A stretch of DNA of 8,245 bases from Ktedonobacterales bacterium (GCA_013815535.1 JACDGC010000136.1:1-8245); one strand, 5' to 3'; positions 1-7,038 are shown, counted from the stretch's first letter. Made by a program: numbers and translations. Notes: a model not told the origin generated them from the letters alone.

Positions 1-2025
1 GGGCTGGGGCGCGACGCCGACGGGCGCTTGTGCTGGGATGTCGCTCTGGCGAATGACGAGTGCGTCTTTGGTGGGGGCCAGCGCACCGGCCCGGTGGATA
101 AACGCGGACGACGACTGACGCTCTGGTCGAACGATCCTTTGCCAAACCACAACGCCGCGACGACCGACGCGATGTATCAGAGCGCGTCGGTCTTCCCGAT
201 CCTGCGTGCTGGGCAGGCCCACGGCATCTTCTTTGACCATGCTCATCGGGCGACCTGCGACATCGGCAAAGCCCAGGCGGATACCTTGACCTTCACCACC
301 GAGGGCCCTGATCTGGTGGCATATGTCTATGCTGGGCCGGATCTGGCGAGCGTGCTGCGCCAACACACCGACCTCACCGGGCGCATGCCGCCGCAGCCGC
401 GCTGGTCGCTGGGCAATCAGCAATCTCGGTGGAGCTACATGTCTGCCGACGAGGTGCGTGCCGTCGCGGCACGGTTTCGCGCAGAGCGCATCCCCTGCGA
501 CGCCATCTATCTCGATATCGACTATATGCGTGGCTATCGCGATTTCACCTTCGACCCCGAGCGCTTCCCCGACCCGGCCCAGTTGCTGGCAGATCTGCGG
601 GCGCAGGGCATGCGCGTGGTGCCCATCATCGATCCTGGGGTCAAGGTCGATCCCGACTATTCCGTCTATCAGGAAGGCATGCAAGCGGGTCATTTCGTGC
701 ACAACCCTGATGGGTCAGCGTTCGAGGGCTGGGTGTGGCCCGGCCTGAGCGTGTGGACGGACTTTGCCAGTGCCGCCGCCCGCGCATGGTGGGCCGCACA
801 ACACCACACGCTGCTCGATCTGGGTGTGGCGGGCATCTGGGACGACATGAACGAGCCATCCCAGGCCGGGATGTCGGCCCCGCCAGAGGTGACGGTGCCC
901 TTCGGTGCGACCTTGCCAGATGACACAACCCACCAATCCGACGAGTATGGCCCCCTGGCCCACGCGGCTTTTCACAATGCCTATGGCCACGAGATGGTGC
1001 GCGCCACCCGCGAGAGTCTCGAAGCCGCCCGCCCCGACGAGCGCGCCTTCGTTCTGACGCGCGCGGCCCAAGCTGGCACGCAACGCTATGCCATCGTCTG
1101 GAATGGCGACAGCACCAGCCAATGGGCGCATGTTGCCATGGCCATCAGCATGAATCTGGGGGTGGGGCTTTCGGGCTTCCCCGTGACGGGCATCGACATC
1201 GGCGGCTTCTGGCAAGATACCACGCCGGAACTGCTGACACGCTTCGAGCAACTGGGTGCGTTCTTGCCATTTTGCCGCAACCACAGTTCGCAGGGCACCG
1301 CCCGCCAGGAACCGTGGGTCTTTGGCGAACCCTATACCAGTGCCATCCGCGCTGCCATCGAGGAGCGCTATCGCCTGTTGCCGTACCTCGCGACCCTCTT
1401 TCACGAGGCCAGTGCGACGGGGGCCCCCATCATGCGCCCGCTAGCCTGGCTCGCCCCCGCCGACGCTGCCGCCGTGGCGTGCGACGATCAATTCCTCCTC
1501 GGCAGCGATTTATTGGTGGCCCCGGTGCTGGCGGAGGGCGCAACCGAACACACGGTCTTGCTGCCACCAGGCGACTGGCTGGCCTGGCAGGGCGACGCGG
1601 CCTATGCAGGCGGGCAACGCATCACCCTGCCAGTCACGCTGACGACCATCCCCCTGTTTCAGCGGGCGGGATCGATCATTCCCACCACAGGAGTGACGCA
1701 GCACACCGATGAAGCCCCAGCAGAACCATTGACCCTGGTGGCGGCGCTCGGCGCGCCGGGGCAAACCGCTGCGGCAACGATCTGGGACGATGATGACCAT
1801 CCCCAGGCCGAGGCGCGTGGCACCTATCTGGCCCTGCACGCAACAGCCACCTGGGCGGGTGATACCATCACGGTGCAGATCGCCGCCACGGGTGGGCAGA
1901 TGGCCCCGCGCTACCCAGGGCTGCGGGTGACTGTGCGCTATCCCCAAGGCGGGCAGGTGGTCAGCCAAACCATTGATGCGGATTTCGCCGCGCTGCCACA
2001 GACGCTCCCATTCAAGGTTGCGTAG
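1..2025 (+). CDS. GH31 family alpha-glucosidase, 5' end outside the window (partial)
   Basis: Glycoside hydrolase family 31 enzyme that probably releases glucose from the non-reducing ends of alpha-glucosides by the retaining mechanism. The frame is open from base 1. The first possible start is a TTG at base 28 inside conserved sequence, so the true start lies to the left. Residues are counted from base 1. About 1-125 are the end of the N-terminal beta-sandwich (FGGGQRTGPVDKRG). The TIM barrel begins near PPQPRWSLG (130). GIWDDMNEP carries the family nucleophile, Asp282 (bases 844-846). WNGD carries the expected acid/base, Asp370 (1108-1110). LDIDYM, GLSGFPVTGIDIGGF and FCRNHS are further active-site motifs. 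From about residue 480 come the C-terminal beta domains, ending at TAG 2023-2025. All key residues are present, so it looks functional. Family assignment is firm; substrate (maltose, isomaltose or other) cannot be read here. Location is unknown because the N-terminus is missing. No intrinsic terminator follows. Confidence 0.95.
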   Translation, partial: GLGRDADGRLCWDVALANDECVFGGGQRTGPVDKRGRRLTLWSNDPLPNHNAATTDAMYQSASVFPILRAGQAHGIFFDHAHRATCDIGKAQADTLTFTTEGPDLVAYVYAGPDLASVLRQHTDLTGRMPPQPRWSLGNQQSRWSYMSADEVRAVAARFRAERIPCDAIYLDIDYMRGYRDFTFDPERFPDPAQLLADLRAQGMRVVPIIDPGVKVDPDYSVYQEGMQAGHFVHNPDGSAFEGWVWPGLSVWTDFASAAARAWWAAQHHTLLDLGVAGIWDDMNEPSQAGMSAPPEVTVPFGATLPDDTTHQSDEYGPLAHAAFHNAYGHEMVRATRESLEAARPDERAFVLTRAAQAGTQRYAIVWNGDSTSQWAHVAMAISMNLGVGLSGFPVTGIDIGGFWQDTTPELLTRFEQLGAFLPFCRNHSSQGTARQEPWVFGEPYTSAIRAAIEERYRLLPYLATLFHEASATGAPIMRPLAWLAPADAAAVACDDQFLLGSDLLVAPVLAEGATEHTVLLPPGDWLAWQGDAAYAGGQRITLPVTLTTIPLFQRAGSIIPTTGVTQHTDEAPAEPLTLVAALGAPGQTAAATIWDDDDHPQAEARGTYLALHATATWAGDTITVQIAATGGQMAPRYPGLRVTVRYPQGGQVVSQTIDADFAALPQTLPFKVA

Positions 2026-2124
2026 GCGTGCGGGCATAGAGACGATGGCGTTGCGGAGCAGGAACGGGCTTGCCTTTTGCTGATGAAAATAGTGAGAGGA
2101 AAGTCCCTGCCTGCCAAGCATCCG

Positions 2125-2133
2125 TGCTATACT
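2125..2133 (+). promoter_or_regulatory. Candidate extended -10 promoter for the 134-residue membrane protein gene
   Basis: TGC-TATACT matches the extended -10 form TGn-TATAAT at five of six -10 positions. No good -35 lies 16-18 bp upstream (CCCTGC at 17 bp). Transcription would start near 2140, giving a leader of about 40 nt before the ATG at 2179. This would free the gene from read-through out of the GH31 gene. It is a motif match only. Confidence 0.45.
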
Positions 2134-2178
2134 CATGGCGTGGGCAACAAGGATGAGGTGGGAGGGTGAAGCGCGCCA

Positions 2179-2583
2179 ATGAACGCACCGATGCCAGACG
2201 ACCTCGCAACGCTGGCAACGACACCGTTGTCGCCGTTTCCTGAGGGTGCCGATGGGCCGCTCACGGATGCCACGCTCCCGCGTGATCCAGCGGATGAGAT
2301 GGCCCGGAAGCCGACGCTGAATCTGGGGCTTTCACGCATTGACACCAAGCCCTTGGCACGCCTCGAAACCGTCTATCGCTCGATGACGTTCCCCATCATT
2401 CGCCTCTCGCGCTCATCCGTCCTGGTCAGGCGCAAGACCGTGCAACTGTCATCCCCGCCCGCTGAAATCATGCAAGCGGAGATGGCCCGTGCCCGGCGAC
2501 GAGTGCAACTGCTCGGCATCAGCCTCATCATGGCGGGAAGCGCGATGATGCTGATCACGCTCTATCTCTGGCGGCATCCCTAG
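2179..2583 (+). CDS. Hypothetical protein with a single C-terminal membrane helix
   Basis: I do not recognise this 134-residue protein. Residues 1-45 are rich in Pro, Asp, Thr and Ala and look disordered. Residues 50-108 are basic and amphipathic with many Arg (SRSSVLVRRKTVQL, then MARARRRVQ). Residues 109-131 form one clear hydrophobic helix, followed by WRHP at the C-terminus. That is a tail-anchored layout: the N-terminal part would stay in the cytoplasm and the Arg cluster before the helix fits the positive-inside rule. No signal peptide is present. The ATG at 2179 is the first start after an in-frame TGA at 2167-2169; GGAGG at 2161-2165 lies 13 nt upstream, rather far. ATG 2191 is an alternative. 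The gene follows GH31 after 153 nt with its own candidate promoter and ends 8 nt from the convergent mutS2 stop. GC-rich codon use like its neighbours and a coherent helix support it as real, but the function is unknown. Confidence 0.75.
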   Translation: MNAPMPDDLATLATTPLSPFPEGADGPLTDATLPRDPADEMARKPTLNLGLSRIDTKPLARLETVYRSMTFPIIRLSRSSVLVRRKTVQLSSPPAEIMQAEMARARRRVQLLGISLIMAGSAMMLITLYLWRHP

Positions 2584-2591
2584 CACGCCGC

Positions 2592-5018
2592 TCACTGGTT
2601 CAGCACCACCTCGGTCACGCCATCGCCGCCTTGGTTTTGCGGCGGGTTGCCAAACGACTTGACCAGGGGATGACGCGTCAGCAGCTCACGCACCACCTGC
2701 CGCAGCGCGCCAGTGCCTTTGCCATGCACCAGCCGCACCCGTGGCAGCCCCCCCAGATAGGCATCATTCAGATATTGCTCGACCGCCTCGATCACGGCTT
2801 CGGCGCGTTGGCCGCGCAGGTCCATCTCGCTCTCGGGGATCTCGCGCGTGGCGAGGCTGGGCATGGTGATGACCGTGCGCTCGTCGCGGGCCTTGCGGCG
2901 GCTGAGGCGTTCCAGATCGCGGGCGGCGACGCGCAGCTTCAGGCTGCCCACTTGCACTTCGGCCTCACCCCGTGAGTCTGGCAGCGCCAGCAACTCGCCG
3001 ACCTGGCCCAGACTGCCGATGCGCACCGGATCGCCCACCTCGGGGTCCCCGGCGATCACATGCGGCTCGTCGTCGCCTGCGGTAGCGGGGCGTGGGGCGC
3101 GGTCACGCTCGCGACCCTGGCGGGGCGGCAAACGTGGCGCGGCGGGCATCGGCAATGCCTCGGCATTGTCCTCCACACCGCGCAGGCGGGCACGGAGCGC
3201 GGCCAAGGTCGCTTCGCTGACATCGCCTTTACCCGTCTGCGAGCGGACGCGACCAAGCTCAGAGCGCATCTGCTGGATCTGCTTGCGCGCCTCTTCACGA
3301 GCAGCATTGATGATGCTGATGCGCTCACGCTCCATCTCGATGCGCTGGGCTTCGAGTTCCGCCACGCGGTCACCGAGTTGGCGGCGTTCATCCTCTAATG
3401 CCGCACGCTGCATGCTGGCCTCGAAGCGCTCGTCGGCGGTCGCCTGGCGCTCACGCTGAATATCAGACAGCATCTCTTCCATGCTGGCAGTGCTGCTGTC
3501 GGTCATGGTGCGGGCACGCTCGATGATGGCGGGGTCCAACCCCAGGCGTCCGGCAATGGCCAGCGCGTTGGAACGGCCCGGAATGCCGATGCTGAGCCGA
3601 TAGGTCGGCGAGAGTGTCTCGACGTTGAACTCCACCGAGGCATTCGTGACGCTGGGCTGCTCGTGGGCGAAAGCTTTTAACTCCGAGTAGTGCGTCGTCG
3701 CCACACAGGCCGCGCCGCGCTCGCGAATCGTCAGCAAAATCGCCCGCGCCAGGGCCGAGCCCTCGCTGGGGTCGGTGCCCGCGCCGAGTTCGTCCAACAG
3801 CACCAGCGTTCCCTTGCCCGCGTTGCTCAGGATGTCGATGATGCGCGTCAGGTGCGATGAAAAAGTCGAAAGCGACTGTTCGATGGATTGTTCATCGCCG
3901 ATGTCGGCCAACACCTCGCGATAGATGGGCATGATGGAGCGGTCGTCGCTGGGGATGTGCAAGCCAGCCTGGGTCATCAGCGCCAGCAGGCCCACCGTCT
4001 TCAGGGCCACGGTCTTGCCGCCAGTGTTGGGGCCAGTAATGACCACCATGTTGAAAGCTTCGCCAAGCTGAAAATTCAGCGGCACGACCTTGCCCGTCAA
4101 CAACGGATGGCGAGCATCCACGAGGCGCAAGACGCCCGCTTCGCTCAGATGCGGCGCGGTGCCCTTGATGGCCTGACTATAGCGCGCCTTGGCGAATTGC
4201 AGATCGATATCCGCCAATAACTCGACCGCCAGCGTGATGTAGGGCGCGTTGTCGGCAACTTCCGCCGAAAGCTCAAGCAGGATGCGCTCGACCTCGCGGC
4301 GCTCCTCGCCCTCCAGTTCGCGCAGGCGGTTGTTCATTTCGACGATCACCAGCGGCTCAATGAAAACGGTGGCACCACTGGCGGATTGGTCGTGAATGAT
4401 GCCGCGCACCTGGCTGCGTGCCTCACTGCGGACGGGCAGCACATAGCGGCCCTCGCGCATGGTGATGATGCCATCTTGCAAGGCACCGCGAAACTCGCCG
4501 ACGAGGTTATTGAGCCGCTCTTGCAGCCGCTGCTGGGCGATGCGGATCTGGTTGCGGACGGTGTGTAGTTGCGGGCTGGCGGTGTCGCGCACCGCGCCTT
4601 CATCGGTGATGGCGGCTTCGATGTGGGCATCCAACGCGGGGCGCAGGGGCAGGTCGGCCCCCAACCGGCGCAGCAGGGGCGAATCTTCCTCGATGCGCGA
4701 CAAAACGCGATGCAGATAGGCAGCGCTGCGCATCGTCATCTGAATCTCGATGAGTTGTTCGGGCAGCAGCATGGCACTGCGAACAGCCAGCGCCACCTGG
4801 GGGCGCACATCGCGCGCGGCACGCACCCCCACATCTGGGCGGCTATCCAGCAAGCGCCGTGCCTCAGTGGTGAGGGCTAAACGGTGAGACACCACGCTGA
4901 GGTCGTCGCTGGGGGTCAATTCGAGCGCCAGCGCTTTGCTGGCCGAGAAGGCACAGTGGTCCGTCAATCGTTCAATGATCTTCGGATATTCAAGGGTGGT
5001 GATACTTTTGGTATGCAT
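2592..5018 (-). CDS. mutS2: MutS2: MutS-like ATPase with C-terminal Smr domain
   Basis: Full-length MutS2 of 808 residues, close to the usual size of about 780-800. In other bacteria MutS2 suppresses homologous recombination (Helicobacter) and splits collided ribosomes for rescue (Bacillus); it is not a mismatch repair protein. The start MHTKSITTLEYPKIIERL is typical. The core motif TMREGRYVLPVRSE precedes the ATPase. Walker A GPNTGGKT is at 329-336, Walker B LVLLDE at 405-410, and the H-loop THYSE holds His443. About 505-610 is a charged coiled coil, about 620-655 a Pro/Arg-rich linker, about 660-710 a KOW-like beta segment. The Smr domain has DLRG at 733-736 and HGKGTGALR at 765-773. These are the nuclease-family motifs, apparently intact. 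GGAG at 5023-5026 lies 4 nt before the ATG, a tight but usable spacing. It is probably monocistronic, from a promoter at 5155-5163 with a leader of about 130 nt. Confidence 0.97.
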   Translation of the reverse strand: MHTKSITTLEYPKIIERLTDHCAFSASKALALELTPSDDLSVVSHRLALTTEARRLLDSRPDVGVRAARDVRPQVALAVRSAMLLPEQLIEIQMTMRSAAYLHRVLSRIEEDSPLLRRLGADLPLRPALDAHIEAAITDEGAVRDTASPQLHTVRNQIRIAQQRLQERLNNLVGEFRGALQDGIITMREGRYVLPVRSEARSQVRGIIHDQSASGATVFIEPLVIVEMNNRLRELEGEERREVERILLELSAEVADNAPYITLAVELLADIDLQFAKARYSQAIKGTAPHLSEAGVLRLVDARHPLLTGKVVPLNFQLGEAFNMVVITGPNTGGKTVALKTVGLLALMTQAGLHIPSDDRSIMPIYREVLADIGDEQSIEQSLSTFSSHLTRIIDILSNAGKGTLVLLDELGAGTDPSEGSALARAILLTIRERGAACVATTHYSELKAFAHEQPSVTNASVEFNVETLSPTYRLSIGIPGRSNALAIAGRLGLDPAIIERARTMTDSSTASMEEMLSDIQRERQATADERFEASMQRAALEDERRQLGDRVAELEAQRIEMERERISIINAAREEARKQIQQMRSELGRVRSQTGKGDVSEATLAALRARLRGVEDNAEALPMPAAPRLPPRQGRERDRAPRPATAGDDEPHVIAGDPEVGDPVRIGSLGQVGELLALPDSRGEAEVQVGSLKLRVAARDLERLSRRKARDERTVITMPSLATREIPESEMDLRGQRAEAVIEAVEQYLNDAYLGGLPRVRLVHGKGTGALRQVVRELLTRHPLVKSFGNPPQNQGGDGVTEVVLNQ

Positions 5019-5073
5019 ACGTCTCCATAGAGATGCGTTTGACTGAAACGAACAATGAGGGAGTCCCTATTGG

Positions 5074-5109
5074 GCGCATGCAGACGCGGGGAGCGTCGCA
5101 GAAATGCGC
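5074..5109 (-). other. Nested inverted repeat in the mutS2 leader
   Basis: Outer arms GCGCAT (5074-5079) and ATGCGC (5104-5109) are exactly complementary. They enclose inner arms GACGC (5083-5087) and GCGTC (5093-5097) around a 5-nt loop. TGC (5079-5081) can also pair with GCA (5098-5100). The leader RNA could fold as an interrupted hairpin about 55-90 nt before the mutS2 start codon. No U-tract follows on either strand, so it is not a standard terminator. Role unknown; chance is possible in GC-rich DNA. Confidence 0.35.
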
Positions 5110-5154
5110 GGAACCAACGGGATGAAATGGGGTTAGGGCGCGGGCGTCATCAGC

Positions 5155-5163
5155 AGTATACCA
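5155..5163 (-). promoter_or_regulatory. Candidate extended -10 promoter for mutS2
   Basis: Read on the minus strand, this is TGG-TATACT, an extended -10 element with five of six -10 matches. The position 17 bp upstream (GGCGAT) is not a good -35, so the TGn element would carry recognition. It lies about 32 nt after the stop of the upstream transglycosylase gene, so mutS2 would have its own transcript. The predicted start near 5148 gives a leader of about 130 nt. Confidence 0.45.
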
Positions 5164-5194
5164 CATCGGCGGCATGGATCGCCAGGGGGCGTCG

Positions 5195-6163
5195 CTAGCG
5201 CCCAGCCCACGGCATCTGGTTCTGCCACAGCAGCACGTCATTGACGTACCACCAGTTGATGATGCCATACGTGTTCATGGTGCCCGCGCCTTCGTTATAG
5301 ACGCTGATGACGATGTCGCGCACATTCGCGCCATCCGTCGCGCCCGGCCAGGGCGTATCCCAATTACACCCCGCCGTGCCACAGGCAGCGGGTTCGTTCT
5401 GTTGCAAATAACCGATGTAGAAGCTGTAATAATAGTGCAAATAGCGCGCACTCAGATCGGCATTGCCCGCCAATGAATAGGGATCGTCATGGATGCCATA
5501 GGTGCTGTTGAGCCAGGCGACGGTGGCGGGTTGCAACTGCGCCAAGCCGATGCCACCATCACAGGCCACGAGATTAATCTGCCAGCCCGACTCTTGCCAG
5601 GCGATGGCCTCTTCCAAAAGCGGGGGAATGCCATTCGCATTCGCCGCGCTGGTGATGGCTGCCGCGATCTGGTTGCCCGTTGGCGTTGGCTCGGGCGTCT
5701 TATAATATGGCGCACCGCCCGGTTGGCAAGGGCCAGGGGTGGCGGTCGGCGGCGCGCTGGTGGCGGTTGGGCAGCCCCCGGTGGGGCAAGGTGTGAGGGT
5801 CGTGGTGGGGTTTGTCGCCGTGGCGGTGGGGGGCGCATGCGTGGCGGTGGGCGTAGGCTGCCGGGGTGGCGGCGGCGGCGGTGGGTTATCCTTCGGCACG
5901 GGCAAGGGGTGCGGGGTCGCGGTGGACTTGACCACGGTCGCCGTCGGAGGCCGCGCTGGGGAGTGCGTCGCGGTGGCCGTCAACGTTGTGGTGCTGGTGG
6001 GCACCAACGTCCCAGCCGCTGCCCGTGGTGGCGCGGTCGTCGCCTGCGCCTCATGCAGCGCGCTGAACAGTAGCGCCACGCACACCAAGAACAGGCTCAC
6101 CGCGCCCAGCGCAGCGAGCACCAGCGAACGTGACGACAAGTGTTGACGCAGCCACACGAACAT
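5195..6163 (-). CDS. Secreted, membrane-anchored lytic-transglycosylase-like protein
   Basis: Probable peptidoglycan-cleaving enzyme of the lysozyme-like (SLT) fold, 322 residues. Residues 1-14 are a short basic N-terminus, and about 15-36 form a signal peptide or anchor helix (VLAALGAVSLFLVCVALLF). About 41-162 are a Pro/Thr/Ala linker with PTAT-type repeats and a run of seven prolines. The catalytic domain runs from about 163 to 322. AWQESGW holds the likely catalytic Glu191, GIGLAQLQP (204-212) matches the GLMQ motif, and YNEGAG (289-294) matches the AYN-G motif. Cys126, 131, 146, 201, 261 and 266 lie outside the membrane and could form disulfides. The frame stays open to an ATG at 6292, but 6163 is preferred: AAGGGGG at 6171-6177 lies 7 nt upstream and a consensus promoter at 6191-6219 falls inside the longer reading. 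Fold and export are well supported; the exact reaction (lytic transglycosylase or muramidase) is inferred. It is divergent from the arsR-like gene. Confidence 0.85.
   Translation of the reverse strand: MFVWLRQHLSSRSLVLAALGAVSLFLVCVALLFSALHEAQATTAPPRAAAGTLVPTSTTTLTATATHSPARPPTATVVKSTATPHPLPVPKDNPPPPPPPRQPTPTATHAPPTATATNPTTTLTPCPTGGCPTATSAPPTATPGPCQPGGAPYYKTPEPTPTGNQIAAAITSAANANGIPPLLEEAIAWQESGWQINLVACDGGIGLAQLQPATVAWLNSTYGIHDDPYSLAGNADLSARYLHYYYSFYIGYLQQNEPAACGTAGCNWDTPWPGATDGANVRDIVISVYNEGAGTMNTYGIINWWYVNDVLLWQNQMPWAGR
5678..6043 (-). repeat. Low-complexity Pro/Thr/Ala linker-coding region
   Basis: This part of the transglycosylase-like gene codes for about 122 residues made mostly of Pro, Thr and Ala, with recurring PTAT and TATP units and PPPPPPP at 94-100. 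The coding strand is strongly C-rich and the plus strand G-rich, with many imperfect GGCGGTGGG-like repeats. Such linkers typically span the cell envelope between anchor and enzyme domain. Repeat copy number may vary between strains through slippage. Confidence 0.8.
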
Positions 6164-6170
6164 CAGCAGT

Positions 6171-6177
6171 CCCCCTT
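6171..6177 (-). promoter_or_regulatory. Ribosome binding site fixing the transglycosylase start
   Basis: AAGGGGG on the minus strand ends 7 nt before the ATG at 6163. Together with the promoter just upstream, it selects this ATG over the in-frame ATG at 6292. Confidence 0.6.
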
Positions 6178-6190
6178 CTTCTCTGTGATG

Positions 6191-6219
6191 ATTGTAGATG
6201 CGCGGTTGGTTCCTGTCAA
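6191..6219 (-). promoter_or_regulatory. Near-consensus sigma-70-type promoter for the transglycosylase gene
   Basis: On the minus strand a perfect -35 TTGACA (6219-6214) is followed after 17 bp by TACAAT (6196-6191), one mismatch from TATAAT. The predicted start near 6184 gives a leader of about 20 nt containing the ribosome binding site. The fit suggests strong, largely constitutive expression. The ArsR-type palindrome lies more than 50 bp upstream of the -35 and does not overlap it. Confidence 0.8.
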
Positions 6220-6263
6220 TGAGGCCAACTTTTTCAGTCCTCACGAGAAAAGCCGCCAGAACC

Positions 6264-6292
6264 TTGACGCGCCAATCTAAATAGATTATCAT
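6264..6292 (+). promoter_or_regulatory. Sigma-70-type promoter of the arsR-like gene
   Basis: TTGACG (6264-6269), a 17-bp spacer and TATCAT (6287-6292) form a promoter with five of six -35 matches and four of six -10 matches. Transcription would start near 6299-6300, about 30 nt before the ATG. The -10 covers the centre of the inverted repeat at 6275-6302, so a protein bound there would block RNA polymerase. Confidence 0.75.
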
Positions 6293-6302
6293 CTATTTAG
6301 AT
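6275..6302. promoter_or_regulatory. Perfect 12-4-12 inverted repeat, probable ArsR-type operator
   Basis: ATCTAAATAGAT (6275-6286) and ATCTATTTAGAT (6291-6302) are exact reverse complements separated by TATC. Each arm is itself a small palindrome, ATCTA-N2-TAGAT, with centres 16 bp apart, so the site could hold two regulator dimers. It is an AT-rich island in GC-rich DNA, covers the -10 and start point of the downstream gene, and ends 26 nt before its ATG. ArsR-family repressors usually bind such sites in their own promoters. Binding by this protein is inferred from position. Confidence 0.8.
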
Positions 6303-6328
6303 GAAATAGCAATAAGGATGACAGTACC

Positions 6329-6895
6329 ATGCAGGAAGATACCCGTGCGCTGCTCTTGCTCTTCTTTCGCGCCCTCGCCGATGAAACACGGTTGCGGATG
6401 ATCGGTCTGTTGGCCACCCACGAACGCAGCGTCGAAGAACTCGCCACGCTGCTCGATCTGCGGATGCCGACGATCTCGCATCATCTAGCCAAGTTGCGCG
6501 AAGCGGGCTTGGTCACCATGCGCCGCGATGGCAATACCCACCATTATGCGCTGGATAGCGAACACCTCCACGCCCGCAGCCGTGAATTGCTCACCCCCGC
6601 CACCACCCGCGCGCTGGCCGAAGATACCCCGGGTGAAGCATGGGAGCGCAAGATCATCCATGATTTCTTTGAAGGTGAGCGGCTCAAAGAGATTCCCGCC
6701 AGCCGCAAGAAGCGGGATGTGATCCTGCGTTGGTTCGCGCAACATTTCGCCGCAGACGAGGCCTACACAGAAGCACAAGTGAATGGCATCCTTGGTCGCC
6801 ATCACGACGACGTGGCCACCCTCCGCCGCGAGATGGTGGGGGCCCATCTGCTGCGCCGCGAAGGGGGCATCTATCACCTGGCCGAATTGCTATGA
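6329..6895 (+). CDS. ArsR-type winged-helix regulator fused to DUF2087
   Basis: Cytoplasmic DNA-binding regulator of 188 residues. About 8-78 form an ArsR-family winged helix: ALADETRLRMIGLL opens it, MPTISHHLAKLREAGLV (46-62) is the recognition helix, and RRDGNTHHYAL is the wing. About 114-186 match DUF2087 (IPASRKKRDVILRWFAQHF, then LRREMVGAHLLRREGGIYHLA), an uncharacterised domain often paired with such regulators. The classic metal site ELCVCDL is replaced by ELATLLDL and the protein has no cysteine, so it does not sense metals in the ArsR/SmtB manner; the signal is unknown. AAGGA at 6314-6318 lies 10 nt before the ATG. The promoter overlaps a perfect palindrome, so autorepression is likely. 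The divergent neighbour is the transglycosylase-like gene, but the palindrome does not overlap that promoter. Family assignment is firm; target genes are unknown. Confidence 0.92.
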   Translation: MQEDTRALLLLFFRALADETRLRMIGLLATHERSVEELATLLDLRMPTISHHLAKLREAGLVTMRRDGNTHHYALDSEHLHARSRELLTPATTRALAEDTPGEAWERKIIHDFFEGERLKEIPASRKKRDVILRWFAQHFAADEAYTEAQVNGILGRHHDDVATLRREMVGAHLLRREGGIYHLAELL

Positions 6896-7033
6896 AGGTC
6901 GGCCAGGGCAGCGGCGCGGGTGGGCGTGATGCTGCCTTGAATCTGTAGGACTCTTTGGTACGGTTTCTTACCCCCCTTGTCAGCCCCAGTTGCATATGCG
7001 ATGATAGTTCCTGGTTGTGTTGTTGGGTAAGCT

Positions 7034-7038
7034 GGAGG
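7034..7038 (+). promoter_or_regulatory. Ribosome binding site setting the DUF4096 gene start
   Basis: GGAGG lies 5 nt before the ATG at 7044, an ideal distance. It favours 7044 over the in-frame GTG at 7017, which has no comparable site, and over the ATG at 7110. Confidence 0.65.

Noticed and set aside
715..1404. Long antisense open frame inside the GH31 gene (229 codons), with similar ones at 1510-2136 and 2848-3459.
   Set aside because: These are shadows of GC-rich coding DNA. They have skewed compositions and no domain, and the opposite strand codes for conserved GH31 and MutS2 motifs.
5489..6146. Plus-strand open frames rich in Gly, Val and Arg opposite the transglycosylase linker.
   Set aside because: They are the complement of Pro/Thr/Ala codons; the minus strand has the catalytic motifs, promoter and ribosome binding site.
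6164..6292. Longer reading of the transglycosylase-like gene from an ATG at 6292.
   Set aside because: The extra 43 residues would span a near-consensus promoter and the ribosome binding site, and would begin inside the palindromic operator. They would also put a charged stretch before the signal helix.
6907..6936. GGCAGC / GCTGCC inverted repeat after the arsR-like gene as a terminator.
   Set aside because: The stem is only 6 bp with an 18-nt loop and no T-tract follows.
6977..7008. TTGTCA and GATAGT as a promoter for the DUF4096 gene.
   Set aside because: The spacing is 20 bp and both boxes are weak, so it cannot be told from chance.
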